Shown here one piece after another: positions 31,214 through 41,958 of a stretch of 64,000 nucleotides of DNA (positions are counted from its first letter, which is position 1; every line of letters starts with the position of its first letter). The notes under the pieces were generated by a model. It worked only from the letters and a program-made list of their open reading frames with translations, did not search any database and was not told where the DNA came from. Source of the DNA: Orychophragmus violaceus (Eukaryota > Streptophyta > Magnoliopsida > Brassicales > Brassicaceae). The stretch is from positions 1,684,461-1,748,460 of the forward strand of contig CM058238.1 in NCBI GenBank assembly GCA_030180135.1, in the 5' to 3' direction. The translations under genes and the position numbers were made by a program.

Positions 31214-32291
31214 CTAGATTTTGACCCTTTAATTTTCTTTACAAATTTTACTTTTTATTCATTTTGTTAATAGTAGTTTAGATTTTTAATTATGTAATCT
31301 AATTTTGATTATAATTGTTTAACCAACATTATAAACAGTGAGTTAGCAATTTAGTTTTTTTTTTAAAATGAATTATGTGTTATTTGGAGGAGATATATCG
31401 TAAGGATTAAGAGATTAAAATAACGATTTTGCATTATATATTTTAATATGTGTTGTATCGTAAGATCATAGTTTGGAAAAAAAATATATATGTGAAAACA
31501 ACTATTGTAAAAGTTATGTGGTATATGTTTAATTGTTATTATATTTATCTAAAATATTATTTTATAAAATACATGTTGTAGTCGTATATATAATTTGCAA
31601 ATTTGATGGAACTATCCGTTAAAAACTTCATTCAAACATAAAGCATAATTTGACGCTTCAAATATTTGAATAATATAAGTATGAAATCATTTTATTATTT
31701 TTATTAATTTTAAAATATATCTACTGAAATTATTTACTATATGCGAAATTTTTTATTGAAAATTTATAATCGAGATTGGCTAATTAATTTTTCAACCCGT
31801 TTAATTAATTAAATATTTTTCAGTTTGATGGAAAAACTTGCTAAAAAGTACAATCGTAAAAATATCAATCGTAATATGTATATGTATATATATATATATA
31901 TTTGAAAAAAAGATATTAAAATATATTATAAATATATTTTGAATTAAATCATAAATTAGAGAATCTTAATTTATATATAATAGTTGATGTATAAATTATT
32001 AATTATATTTATCAATTTATTTGTTTTGATTTTAATTAATTAGGAAAGTGAGACCCATTAGAATTTGGTTGTTTGGCTACATGTTTAATAATTGTCTTGT
32101 TTGGAAACATGGATTGTAGAGATAATGTTATATTCCCTAATTACTCTTAATGAAATTTAATTAAATCATTAATATACATTGTTTTACAGTTTTACCATTA
32201 ATGAAGGTTACAAATCCTAATAATATCAAGGGCAAATTTCGGGAACAACATTTATGTACCATGGCAAACCTTCCTGTTTTAATAGAATAGA
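31214..32291 (-). mobile_element. Non-autonomous Helitron, downstream unit of a tandem pair
   Basis: Oriented on the minus strand: 5' TC at 32291-32290, TCTATTCTATTAAAACAGG, and 3' CTAG at 31217-31214 followed by T. It is about 1.08 kb, non-coding, and nearly identical to the neighbour at 32292-33344. Its 3' terminal hairpin is missing: where the neighbour has GACCCGCACTTCTAAGTGCGGG (plus strand) this copy has only GACCC before the AT-rich body. It also carries about 35 extra bases near 32120-32170. Confidence 0.85.
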
Positions 32292-33344
32292 CTAGATTTT
32301 GACCCGCACTTCTAAGTGCGGGTATAATTTTCTTTACAAATTTTACTTTTTATTCATTTTGTTAATAGTAGTTTAGATTTTTAATTATGTAATCTAATTT
32401 TGATTATAATTGTTTAACCAACATTATAAACAGTGAGTTATCAATTTAGTTTTTTAAATGAATTATGTGTTATTTGGAGGAGATATATCGTAAGGATTAA
32501 GAGATTAAAATAACGATTTCGCATTATATATTTTAATCTGTGTTGTATCGTAAGATCATAGTTTGGAAAAATATATATATGTGAAAACAACTATTGTAAA
32601 AGTTATGTGGTATATGTTTAATTGTTATTTTATTTATCTAAAATATTATTTTATAAAATACATGTTGTAGTCGTATATATAATTTGCAAATTTGATGGAA
32701 CTATCCGTTAAAAACTTCATTCAAACATAAAGCATAATTTGACGCTTCAAATATTTGAATAATATAAGTATGAAATCATTTTAATATTTTATTAATTTTA
32801 AAATATATCAACTGAAATTATTTACTATATGCGATTTTTTTTATAGAAAATTTATAATCGAGATTGGCTAATTAATTTTTCAACCCGTTTAATTAATTAA
32901 ATATTTTTCAGTTTGATGGAAAAACCTGCTAAAAAGTACAATCGTAAAAACATCAATCGTAATATGTGTATATATATATATATATTTGAAACAAAATAAA
33001 GAGATATTAAAATATATTATAAATATATTTTGAATTAAATCATAAATTAGAGAATCTTAATTTATATATAATAGTTGATGTATAAATTATTAATTATATT
33101 TATCAATTAATTTGTTTTGATTTTAATTAATTAGGAAAGTGAGACCCATTAGATTTTGGTTGTTTGGCTACATGTTTAATAATTGTCTTGTTTGGAAACA
33201 TGAATTGTAGAGATAATAAATCAAATATAAATTGTTTTACAGTTTTACCCTTAATGAAGGTTACAAATCCTAATAATATCAAGGACAAATTTCGGGAACA
33301 ACATTTATGTACCATGGCAAACCTTCCTGTTTTAATAGTATAGA
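32292..33344 (-). mobile_element. Non-autonomous Helitron, upstream unit of a tandem pair
   Basis: Minus strand: 5' TC at 33344 (TCTATACTATTAAAACAGG), preceded by A; 3' end with a perfect hairpin (CCCGCACTT/AAGTGCGGG at 32303-32322), then TCAAAAT and CTAG ending at 32292. These are the standard Helitron termini (5' TC, 3' hairpin then CTRR). The CTAG is joined directly to the 5' TC of the next copy with no base between. The pair together sits between A and T, the normal Helitron target. No Rep/helicase frame is present, so it depended on an autonomous relative. Confidence 0.88.
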
Positions 33345-33480
33345 TATATACGGCTGAGGTAACGTATCGTAAATTTAATAACTACACGGTAATTAGTTAA
33401 GGCGTGTCTCATAACGTTGATAAGTCACCATGAAAATATGATGTAGACTGTAGAGTAGTTCGATATCATATAGCGATTAA
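33345..33480. other. Spacer between Helitron pair and LINE
   Basis: Short AT-rich spacer. The exact 5' end of the LINE lies somewhere here or slightly later; no target-site duplication was identified. Confidence 0.4.
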
Positions 33481-33911
33481 GGCCGAGCACAAGAAAAGTT
33501 TTCTCTCCCAGGCACGAGTCTCGAGGGTCAACTCTAAAACCTTTTAACCGCAAGTAACTTACCGTTTCTGTGTATCAAACACCCTTTTAACCAAAAGCTT
33601 TCCCGGCTGACACACCCAGACGTTACACGAAAGAGGAAGCCAAGCTCGTCGGCGGACCACTGCTGAAACGGCGGTGACCCTTAACGCGGCAAAGGGTCAC
33701 GTAGAGCCGGCTGAAAGATTTCTCCAAACACACCGGATATTTTAGAGAGACGACATCAACTCTCTCTTTGAACGCTCAACAGTTTTACTAAAGAGCTAAC
33801 TTCACTCCACTTGGGAAAGAAGAACCGGGAAGAAGAAGTTTTGAACCTGTTTCACACGATATCTGAAGCTTTTCGTACGAACGAAGGAAAACTACTGAAG
33901 GATACAAGAAG

Positions 33912-35951
33912 ATGGCGAGGAGACTAACATATGAGGAGAAAGGAAAAAGCATTGTGGAACAACCTGAACCCAGGCGAAGGGTGAGAATAATCGCACCAGA
34001 TCTTGACACTACAAGTCAGATCCAGAACAACAGCCTAACAGTCATAGGCAGAGTAACAAACCCTCAAGTACAGAAGATCAGAAACCTCATCCCCTTCTTC
34101 TCAAGAAGGTGGAACTTAAGAGGAAGAGCAAGTGGGTCGGATCTGGGCAATGACTGTTTTCAGTTCAGGTTTGAACGAGATGAAGACATGATGCAGGTCT
34201 TGGAGAACAGGCCGTACCAGTTTGAACACTGGATGGTTATTCTTGAGAAATGGGAACCAATAATCTCATCAACCTTCCCCAAGCTCATCCCCTTCTGGAT
34301 AAGATTGAGAGGCCTACCTCTCCATTTCTGGCAGAAGGAAATGGTAGACAAAATTGGAGGAGAACTGGGTAGACTGGATGGCAGAGAGATTACTCCCACT
34401 GTGGCTCGGGTAAGGGTTACAATGAATGGTCTAGGACCGATAGTAAAGGAAACCATAGTAGAGTTTGCAAGTGGGGAAGAAGTGTTGGTGAACCTTGATT
34501 ACGAAAGGCTAGAGAATTACTGCTCCATCTGCTTGTACCTCACACATGAAGCCAAGAACTGCCCGAAAGCACTGAGAACCAAAGAAACAAATGGAAAAAC
34601 TAGTGAGGATGGAAAACGAGATGATCGAGGAGGAAGAGCCCATGAGTTTGAGAGAAGAAGATCTCGAAGCCCTAGACGAAGCTCGGACTGGAGAAACATG
34701 CGCCCAGAAAATGAACTGAGAAGAAATAATTCGTTTGTGGAAAGAGAGAGACATGAAGATAATGAAAGGTTGACTAGAGCTCAAGAAAGCTCAAACAGGG
34801 GAAGAAATTACCACCGTGGAGAAGACTTATCTAGGGAACACGGGTGGGGAAGAAACCTTTCTTCAGAGAACAGAATGAGAAGCACATTCAAATCCACTTT
34901 CCAAGATGATGATCGCAGAGCTGTAAACCGGGCCTATGAATCTGAACGAGACAAACTCCCGCCGAAACCTAACACTGGGAACTACCTCAGAACTGGGAGC
35001 AGAGATGTAGTCTCTAAAACCAGATCAGAATGGAGGATTAGAGAACCACGAACGACTGACCCAGAATACCTCACACCTGAGGCTAGAAGGAGCTCACCTA
35101 GGGAGCAAAGGAACGTATTGGACCAGAACATCAGCAAGGGTATTGAGGAAGAGGAAGGAGGAAATAACCGAAGAATTCATGTTAATGCAAATTTGGGAAG
35201 CGAACAAAGAGACATGGGATGGCTGCAGAGAACCCCTTTAAATCAACCTCCCAATCCGCTGATACTGGAAATTGCAGACAGGAACATGGAGCAAGAAGCC
35301 ACCTCAAAGAACAATAGTCCAAACCATGATACCAGGCTCCATCCAACTTTGAACCGCTTAATCACCCCAGAGAGGACCAGAGAGGAGATCATGAGTGAAT
35401 TGAGAGCTGCAACCTGCCAATATGCCAACCACCCTGACCCAAAGGAGAGGGAGGCGAGACTAATGCGCATATTGGAGTCTGAAGAAAATAATCTCATGGA
35501 GAGGACTGCAAATTCAATTCTGGAAAGCACAAGGAACGTTAATCATAGAAACTTGGCTGATTTTGCTGTAGGCGAGCTTGAGATGAGAAGCAGAGAAGTG
35601 CAGACAGAGACTCCTCCACCAACACTGAAAGAAACTGGAGGCCCTTCCAACTTGGAAACCCAGAGGAGAAGAAACACACCTGGAAACAACAGAAGACTGG
35701 TTCAAAATAGCCCTTTGATTGGTGTGGGTGGTAGTGCTAGTAGAAGACTGATGTATCAGATAAACAACCCACCACGAAGAAGGCAAGGCAGACAAGAAGG
35801 GGAAAGACTGTCCCAAGAAGTGCTGGATCAGGGGGAAAACCAGGACAGAACATCTGGAAACAACGCTCAAAGAGAAACTAACCATGAAGAGAGAGGTGAA
35901 CAAAACATGAACCGGAGGGATTTTCGGTTTGCCCGAAGTCCGGTTCCTTAG
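33912..35951 (+). CDS. LINE ORF1, gag-like nucleic-acid-binding protein
   Basis: 679 residues. The N-terminal ~200 residues match the DUF4283-type domain of plant LINE ORF1 (NPQVQKIRNLIPFFSRRWNL, FERDEDMMQVLENRPYQFEH, WIRLRGLPLHFWQ). A CCHC-like knuckle follows (YCSICLYLTHEAKNCP) with the Cys-X2-Cys-X4-His-X4-Cys spacing. The rest is highly charged, Arg/Glu/Asn-rich and probably disordered. It should coat element RNA. The ATG at 33912 begins MARRLTYEEKGKSIVE. The stop overlaps the open frame of ORF2. Confidence 0.88.
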   Translation: MARRLTYEEKGKSIVEQPEPRRRVRIIAPDLDTTSQIQNNSLTVIGRVTNPQVQKIRNLIPFFSRRWNLRGRASGSDLGNDCFQFRFERDEDMMQVLENRPYQFEHWMVILEKWEPIISSTFPKLIPFWIRLRGLPLHFWQKEMVDKIGGELGRLDGREITPTVARVRVTMNGLGPIVKETIVEFASGEEVLVNLDYERLENYCSICLYLTHEAKNCPKALRTKETNGKTSEDGKRDDRGGRAHEFERRRSRSPRRSSDWRNMRPENELRRNNSFVERERHEDNERLTRAQESSNRGRNYHRGEDLSREHGWGRNLSSENRMRSTFKSTFQDDDRRAVNRAYESERDKLPPKPNTGNYLRTGSRDVVSKTRSEWRIREPRTTDPEYLTPEARRSSPREQRNVLDQNISKGIEEEEGGNNRRIHVNANLGSEQRDMGWLQRTPLNQPPNPLILEIADRNMEQEATSKNNSPNHDTRLHPTLNRLITPERTREEIMSELRAATCQYANHPDPKEREARLMRILESEENNLMERTANSILESTRNVNHRNLADFAVGELEMRSREVQTETPPPTLKETGGPSNLETQRRRNTPGNNRRLVQNSPLIGVGGSASRRLMYQINNPPRRRQGRQEGERLSQEVLDQGENQDRTSGNNAQRETNHEERGEQNMNRRDFRFARSPVP

Positions 35952-35956
35952 CGACT

Positions 35957-38900
35957 TTGAGCTGGAACTGTTGTGGCTTGGGAAACCCCATGACAGTTCG
36001 TCGCATTAAGGAACTCAGACGGAAACATAAACCGGAAATATTGTTCCTAATGGAGACTAAAAACGCAGATGAGTTTGTAGCGTCGGAGCTCCAAGATCTT
36101 AACTATGCATCCATGTGCTTGGTCCTGCCACACAGCCCTGGTGGTGGAGGACTAGCACTTCTCTGGGATGAGGAGGTTGAGCTGACTGTCGTGGAGAAGA
36201 ATCACAATTTTATTAAGACTACAGTGAAATACCGAGGAGAATCCTTTAATGCAACCTTTGTGTACGGTGAACCGGATAGAACAAAGAGGAAGGCAGTGTG
36301 GGAGAAATTAACAGAGGAAAATAGAATCAGCGAAACTCCATGGTTCCTCACCGGAGATTTCAATGACATTACCTCAGAGGAAGAGAAGGAAGGAGGGCCA
36401 CAACGTTCGGAGGGATCGTACACGGACTTTAGAACCTTCATTTCTGAATGCGATTTATATGATATACAACATACTGGAAATTTTCTTTCATGGAGAGGGA
36501 GGAGATGTACTCATTTAGTCCACTGTCGTTTAGACAGATCGCTTGCTAATGGATCATGGGCAGAGAAATACCCTTCTAGTTACTGCAATTATTTGAACTT
36601 CGAAAGCTCGGATCACAGACCTTTGTTAACATATCTAGCACCACCGAAGAAGAAGAAAAGCTCGCTGTTTAGATATGACAGAAGCTGGAGAGATAATGTG
36701 GAAGCAAAGAAAGTAATTAGGATTGCTTGGAAGGAAAGGAGAGCTAAAACAGTGATGGAGAAAATTATTAACTGCAGAAGCAAGCTGAAGCTTTGGAACA
36801 AAGAAAAGCACATCAATTACCAAAAGCTTATAGAAATGAAGAAGGAAAAGCTGGAGCAAGTGATGGCAGACCCTAGAGGAGAAGAAGCGGAAGTCCAGAA
36901 GATAAATGATGACCTAAAAAGAGCCTACAGTGCCGAGGAGGAATTCTGGAGACAGCGGAGTAGGAAGCTTTGGCTGAAACTCGGAGACAGGAACTCTTCT
37001 TATTTCCACGCGATAACGAGAGGAAGGAGAGTAGTCAACAAAATTGCAGTCCTTGAAGATGAAGAAGGGAATATTGTTTATGACGAGGGTGATATAACGA
37101 AGGTGATCACTGATTACTTTCAAAATCTGTTTAAAAGTGGAGAGTCTGAACCGAGGCAAACAGTGAAGAAGGGCATTAGGAGACTGGTCACAGACCAGAT
37201 GAATGAAGCCCTAATAAAGATCCCAAGTCCTAAAGAGATCAAAGAAGCATTCCTCTCCATTCATGCAGATAAGGCGCCAGGGCCGGACGGATTTTCGGCT
37301 AGCTTCTACCACACGAATTGGGATGTGGTAAAAACAGAGATCACAGCCGAAATTCAAAGCTTCTTTAGATCAGGAACTCTTCCAAAAGATATCAATGCAG
37401 CACATATACGGTTGATACCGAAGATGAGAAGCCCTAAAGGAGTTAAGGACTATAGACCGTTGGCACTTTGCAACGTTTACTATAAAGCGTTCTCAAAGAT
37501 CTTGACGAGAAGACTAAAGGGAATACTTAGTGAGTTAATATCGGAGAACCAATCGGCTTTCGTTCCGGACCGAGCCATTTCAGACAATATTCTCATAACT
37601 CACGAAATGCATCATCATCTCAAGCAATCAAAGGCCACAAAGCATTGTACCATGGCGGTGAAAACCGACATGAGTAAGGCATACGATCGCTTAGAGTGGA
37701 ATTTTATCGAAGCTGTATTAGAGGAGTTTGGTTTCCACAGAGTCTTCATAGACTGGATTCTACAATGCGTAAAGACAGTAACCTTCTCGGTACTACTGAA
37801 TGGTGAAGCGAAAGGAAAGATAATCCCGCAAAGAGGGATTAGACAAGGAGATCCCCTCTCCCCCTTCTTGTTCATACTATGCAGCGAGGTGCTCTCCGGG
37901 CTATGCCTCCAAGCGCAAAGGAATGGACAGATGACGGGTATTCAAATATCCAAAGGAGGACCTCGAATCAATCATATCCTATTTGCGGACGATACAATGT
38001 TCTTTTTGAAAACTGATCAAAGAAGCTGTGATAGCTTGAAGAACATCTTGATGGAGTATGAAAGAGCTTCAGGGCAAACGATCAATAAAGGAAAATCTGC
38101 TATATCCTTCTCAGCAAAGACACCGGTTGACATCCGGGTTAAGGTAAAAGAAGCTCTTGAGATTGAGAAAGAGGGAGGACCGGGAAAATACTTGGGGTTA
38201 CCGGAATTGTTTGGAAGGAGGAAGAGAGATCTATTCACATCAATAGTGGACAGAATCAAACAAAGGGGACTGAGTTGGTCATCTAAGAGGCTCTCAAGTG
38301 CAGGGAAATTGACTTTGTTGAAAGCAGTTCTCATGGCAATCCCAACGTATACACTGACAAGTTTCAAGATCCCAAAAAGCCTTTGCAAACGAATACAATC
38401 GGCCCTTACTAGGTATTGGTGGGATTCGAACCCGGAGAAGAGAAGCATGTGTTGGATAGCTTGGGATAAAATGGTGAAATCAAAGCGTGAAGGTGGCCTT
38501 GGCTTTCGAGATATTGAAGCTTTTAACGATGCTTTACTTGCCAAAACAAGCTGGAGATTAATATCTAAACCACACTGCTTATTGGCAAGACTTCTATTTA
38601 GTAAATACTGCCGTAAGGACTGTTTCTTAAATGTCGAAGCAAAGACCACCATATCCCATGGGTGGAGAGGCCTATTGATAGGCAGAGACCTCTTGCGGAG
38701 GGACCTCAGCTATGTAGTTGGGAATGGCAGAGAGACTAGCATATGGAGGGATCCTTGGATTTCACTGACTGACCGAGAGGTCATATATGGGCCAGCAACG
38801 GAACTCTCTGAGGAATGGACAGTGTCTGACCTGTTCAAAGAAGGCTCAAATGAATGGGATATAGCAAAGATCAGAAGGATACTACCGGAGAGAGAAGACG

Positions 38901-40006
38901 ACATTCTGAAAATTAAACCAAGCGGACAGGGAGTTAGAGATAAATTGGTATGGATAGTAGGCAAGAATGGAGAATACTCGACAAAGGAAGGATACTACCA
39001 GGCGCTAAGGATGTCGGAGAAAGAGGAGGGTACAGAGGCTCAATTCAGAGGGTTCAATTGGGTAAAAAATATCTGGGAGAGAGAGGCTCCACCTAAACTA
39101 AAGATGTTCAAGTGGAAAGCTAAAAGGAAAGCAATTCCGGTGGCCAAGGAACTGCAAATCAGGAACGTGATCCAAGATGCTAAATGTCACAGATGTAATG
39201 AGGATGAGACTGTAGAACACTTACTCTTCCGCTGCAATTTTGCACAAGAAGTATGGAGAGAGATGCCTTTCACAACTACTGTTGAGTCAAGAAACTGGAG
39301 AAGTTTTGATGAGGGCCTGCTCCAAGCGAAGACGATGAAGATACTCCCACCTACTGGACTAAACGGTGATACGCTATTCTTCTGGACGTGTTGGAGCATC
39401 TGGACTAGCAGGAACAAATTACTGTTCGAGAAGAGAAGAATAGGAGTGACTGAGACGTGTCTAAAGGCGTTAACAGAGGCAAGAGAGTGGCATAAAGCTC
39501 AAGAAACAGACAATTTGGAGGCGAAAAAGGAGGAGAAAAACAGAGTAGAGACATACCAAAACAGAGATGAGGACAACGAGGCGACAACCCGGGTATACAT
39601 TGACGCAGCATGGCAAAAGCAAACCGGAAACGCGGGACTGGGATGGACTTGCAGAGACAACAATAGAGCAGAGCTGATTACAGGGTCTGTGAGAAGAGAA
39701 AGAGTTAGATCGCCATTCATGGCAGAAGCTTTAGCGTGCTTGGAAGCTATTAAACACCTACGAGCGATAAACCGAAGCAAGGTAGCGATTTTCTCGGATA
39801 ATCTCAACCTGATTCGCGCTCTGTCCAAGAAAGAATTCCCGACGGAGCTTTATGGAATTCTCAGTGATATCCATGAGCTAGCGAAGGAGTTTGAATTCAT
39901 ATGTTTTTCTTTCATTTCTAGAAAAGACAATAGTGAGGCTGATGCCCTTGCGAAAGAGGCTCTACTCTATGATTCTGGTTATGTGTTTGTAAGATCCTTT
40001 GCTTGA
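35957..40006 (+). CDS. LINE ORF2: endonuclease, reverse transcriptase, zinc finger, RNase H
   Basis: About 1350 residues. In order: AP-like endonuclease (SWNCCGLGNP, METKN, GDFND, SSDHRP); reverse transcriptase (APGPDGFSASFY, RPLALCNVYYK, DMSKAYDRLEW, RQGDPLSPFLF, FADDT); a zf-RVT region (PPKLKMFKWKA, CHRCNEDETVEHLLF); and a C-terminal plant-type RNase H (YIDAAWQKQTG, EALACLEAI, FSDNLNLI, NSEADALAKEAL). It nicks target DNA and copies the RNA there. No ATG precedes the endonuclease motif. The frame is open from 35900, overlapping the end of ORF1 in the -1 frame, and the first ATG is at 35990, after the metal-binding Asn motif. The start given is therefore only the beginning of recognisable sequence; re-initiation, frameshifting or a non-AUG start would be needed. 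Confidence 0.9.
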   Translation: MSWNCCGLGNPMTVRRIKELRRKHKPEILFLMETKNADEFVASELQDLNYASMCLVLPHSPGGGGLALLWDEEVELTVVEKNHNFIKTTVKYRGESFNATFVYGEPDRTKRKAVWEKLTEENRISETPWFLTGDFNDITSEEEKEGGPQRSEGSYTDFRTFISECDLYDIQHTGNFLSWRGRRCTHLVHCRLDRSLANGSWAEKYPSSYCNYLNFESSDHRPLLTYLAPPKKKKSSLFRYDRSWRDNVEAKKVIRIAWKERRAKTVMEKIINCRSKLKLWNKEKHINYQKLIEMKKEKLEQVMADPRGEEAEVQKINDDLKRAYSAEEEFWRQRSRKLWLKLGDRNSSYFHAITRGRRVVNKIAVLEDEEGNIVYDEGDITKVITDYFQNLFKSGESEPRQTVKKGIRRLVTDQMNEALIKIPSPKEIKEAFLSIHADKAPGPDGFSASFYHTNWDVVKTEITAEIQSFFRSGTLPKDINAAHIRLIPKMRSPKGVKDYRPLALCNVYYKAFSKILTRRLKGILSELISENQSAFVPDRAISDNILITHEMHHHLKQSKATKHCTMAVKTDMSKAYDRLEWNFIEAVLEEFGFHRVFIDWILQCVKTVTFSVLLNGEAKGKIIPQRGIRQGDPLSPFLFILCSEVLSGLCLQAQRNGQMTGIQISKGGPRINHILFADDTMFFLKTDQRSCDSLKNILMEYERASGQTINKGKSAISFSAKTPVDIRVKVKEALEIEKEGGPGKYLGLPELFGRRKRDLFTSIVDRIKQRGLSWSSKRLSSAGKLTLLKAVLMAIPTYTLTSFKIPKSLCKRIQSALTRYWWDSNPEKRSMCWIAWDKMVKSKREGGLGFRDIEAFNDALLAKTSWRLISKPHCLLARLLFSKYCRKDCFLNVEAKTTISHGWRGLLIGRDLLRRDLSYVVGNGRETSIWRDPWISLTDREVIYGPATELSEEWTVSDLFKEGSNEWDIAKIRRILPEREDDILKIKPSGQGVRDKLVWIVGKNGEYSTKEGYYQALRMSEKEEGTEAQFRGFNWVKNIWEREAPPKLKMFKWKAKRKAIPVAKELQIRNVIQDAKCHRCNEDETVEHLLFRCNFAQEVWREMPFTTTVESRNWRSFDEGLLQAKTMKILPPTGLNGDTLFFWTCWSIWTSRNKLLFEKRRIGVTETCLKALTEAREWHKAQETDNLEAKKEEKNRVETYQNRDEDNEATTRVYIDAAWQKQTGNAGLGWTCRDNNRAELITGSVRRERVRSPFMAEALACLEAIKHLRAINRSKVAIFSDNLNLIRALSKKEFPTELYGILSDIHELAKEFEFICFSFISRKDNSEADALAKEALLYDSGYVFVRSFA

Positions 40007-40043
40007 GTAAGGTTTAATGGAAGTTTCAGTTCAAAAAAAAAAA

Positions 40044-40386
40044 AAGTCAAAGAATAGATTCCGTTCACTCGCATGCTTAGTTGGGAATAAATCTCAATTT
40101 AAAAAAAAATAGATTACAGCCAATTTCGATTTCTACCGACGGATTTAAAAAATCGATGGCATATAACCGACAATTTTTTCCGTCATTTATAAGTTTTTGT
40201 TTTCTTGTAGTGTTTGGGAAAGTGGTCTCTGAGCGAGCCGAAATTGGCTGAAAATTGATTCATGCTGCTGGCTTCTGCTTAAAACTTACCCATGTTTACA
40301 CCAATGACTATGTGAAGAAGATCATATACTTGGAACATGTTTTAAGACTGAGTACTTAGAGCTAAATATAAATGATATGTATAACT
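40044..40386. other. Spacer between two LINEs, with a CACTA end
   Basis: Holds the CACTA-type end (about 40131-40212) and then 170 bases of unassigned sequence. No gene seen. Confidence 0.4.
40131..40212 (+). mobile_element. CACTA-type transposon end
   Basis: The stretch ends GTTTTCTTGTAGTG, the reverse complement of the canonical CACTACAAGAAAAC terminus of En/Spm elements. Just inside are paired CGACGGATTT and CGACAATTTTTTCCGTC words, as in CACTA subterminal repeats. No opposite terminus was found in the window; it may have been lost when the LINE inserted. Confidence 0.55.
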
Positions 40387-40387
40387 A

Positions 40388-41947
40388 GCTCCTCCGCCGA
40401 AAGACGTTGAAGTCGAGCCAGATCTACCAAAGACAGCTCCCTCGATTTCTGTGCCAACGGAAATTGTTCCAGATACGAAGCTTGCTAACCCAAGTAACGG
40501 CGTCTGTGATACTAAGCCTGCATCTCAGGCTTCATCTTCATCTTCCCCAGATGTTGTCTCCTCTACTCAGTCGCTAGACAAATCCGGTGAGCCGGAAGTC
40601 GTCACCAAGACAGAGCAAGTAAAACAGCCATTCGTCGTACAGCGAAAGTGGTCTTCTCTTCTTACAGATTCATCTCTGCTTGAGGAGGTTGGTACACAAC
40701 CGGAACATGTCTCAGGAGTGCCATTCGTCTTGATTCCAGACGAGAATATTGAAGCAGCGAAAGATGAATTCAAAGACTTTATCTTCGCACGCTTTCATGA
40801 AGAGTGTCCCTCGATGGGCAGAATAATCGGCATTGTGAACGCAATCTGGGCAAAGACAGGCCCTCGGATTTTTGTCCACAAAATTGGTCAAGCGAGTTTC
40901 CTTCTGCGGATTACCAACCTAAGGACCAGGGAATACGTCCTCAGTCGAAATTTCTGGAACATTGCTGGATTACCTATGTTTGCAGCACCATGGTCCCCTG
41001 ATTTCTCACCAGACCAGGTGCCATTAACTCATGCAGTTGTTCCTGTGGAGTTCCATAATGTCCCATATTTGCTTTTCAACAAGCAGAGCTTGAGCAGAAT
41101 TGCTACGGTGGTAGGCAAACCGGTTTCATTGGCTCCGGAAACGGAAAGGAAAGAAAATTTTGAGGTGGCAAGAGTGTTTGTTAGAGTTTAACTAGCAAGG
41201 AAACTTCCAAGTAAGCTCATTACGGGCTTCTCAAACGGCCGAGAAGTGGAGATATACATCTCTTACCCATGGATGCCTATTAAATGTAACTTATGCGGGA
41301 AATATGGTCATGAATCTCCTTCCTGTACAGTGGCATTGGCAAAAGGGAAACAAGTGCACACAGCTGAGAGACAGCTTGTGGCAAGCAGAGATGAAGCAGG
41401 TGCAAACCGCGATGGTCGAACATACATGAGAAGGGCACGTTCTAGAAGGGGGAGATCACTCTCTATCTCTGGTGCAGAGCATGCCCACACTGTCGCCACA
41501 GAAACCATACATCAATCTGGAGAGAATATTAACTGTGAGAATCCTGCGGTCTCAGACCCTGCAAAAGGAGGAGATCCAGAAGTTTCTTCGAATGCAAATA
41601 CAGAGGATACTCCTAAGGATATCAACCCTGCTGAGTCTCAGTCAGTTGGTTCCGTTGATGCTCAAGGCTTGGTGCTCCCGCCAGTGGAACTAGTGACGTC
41701 GCAGGCTGCAGAGACGACGAGTATAATCAAAGACACAACCCCTACTCCCCAGACAGAACAGTGCTCAGGGGATAAAGAAAGACTAGGTCCTGGTGCAGTA
41801 GGATCAAGTCATCAAAACGCAGTGGTGTTGGGGAACAAATTTGGGCCACTATCTGCAGACATATTGGCTGATTATGGAGAGGATGAAGCTCCCTTCTTCT
41901 TGGTTTCTAACCAGAAGAGTGGCCGCAAGGTCACACAAAACAATTAA
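40388..41947 (+). pseudogene. LINE ORF1, 5'-truncated with internal stop
   Basis: One frame runs from about 40388 to 41947 except for TAA at 41189-41191. It encodes a DUF4283-type domain (FARFHEECPSMGRIIGIVNA, VHKIGQASFLLRI, YVLSRNFWNIAGLPMF) and, after the stop, a CCHC knuckle (CNLCGKYGHESPSC) and an acidic/polar tail. The start codon side is missing. Confidence 0.85.
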
Positions 41948-41958
41948 TTCATTATATA

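Larger units (their letters stand above)
33480..40043 (+). mobile_element. L1-type LINE, nearly full-length, RNase H-bearing
   Basis: The element has a leader of about 430 bases, ORF1 (33912-35951), ORF2 (to 40006), a short 3' UTR and an A tail at 40031-40043. Both reading frames are free of stops, which is rare for a plant LINE and suggests recent insertion. The 5' border is estimated: I could not match the sequence after the A tail (GTCAAAGAATAG) with anything upstream. It has the same orientation as the decayed LINE at 40387-45708. Confidence 0.85.
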
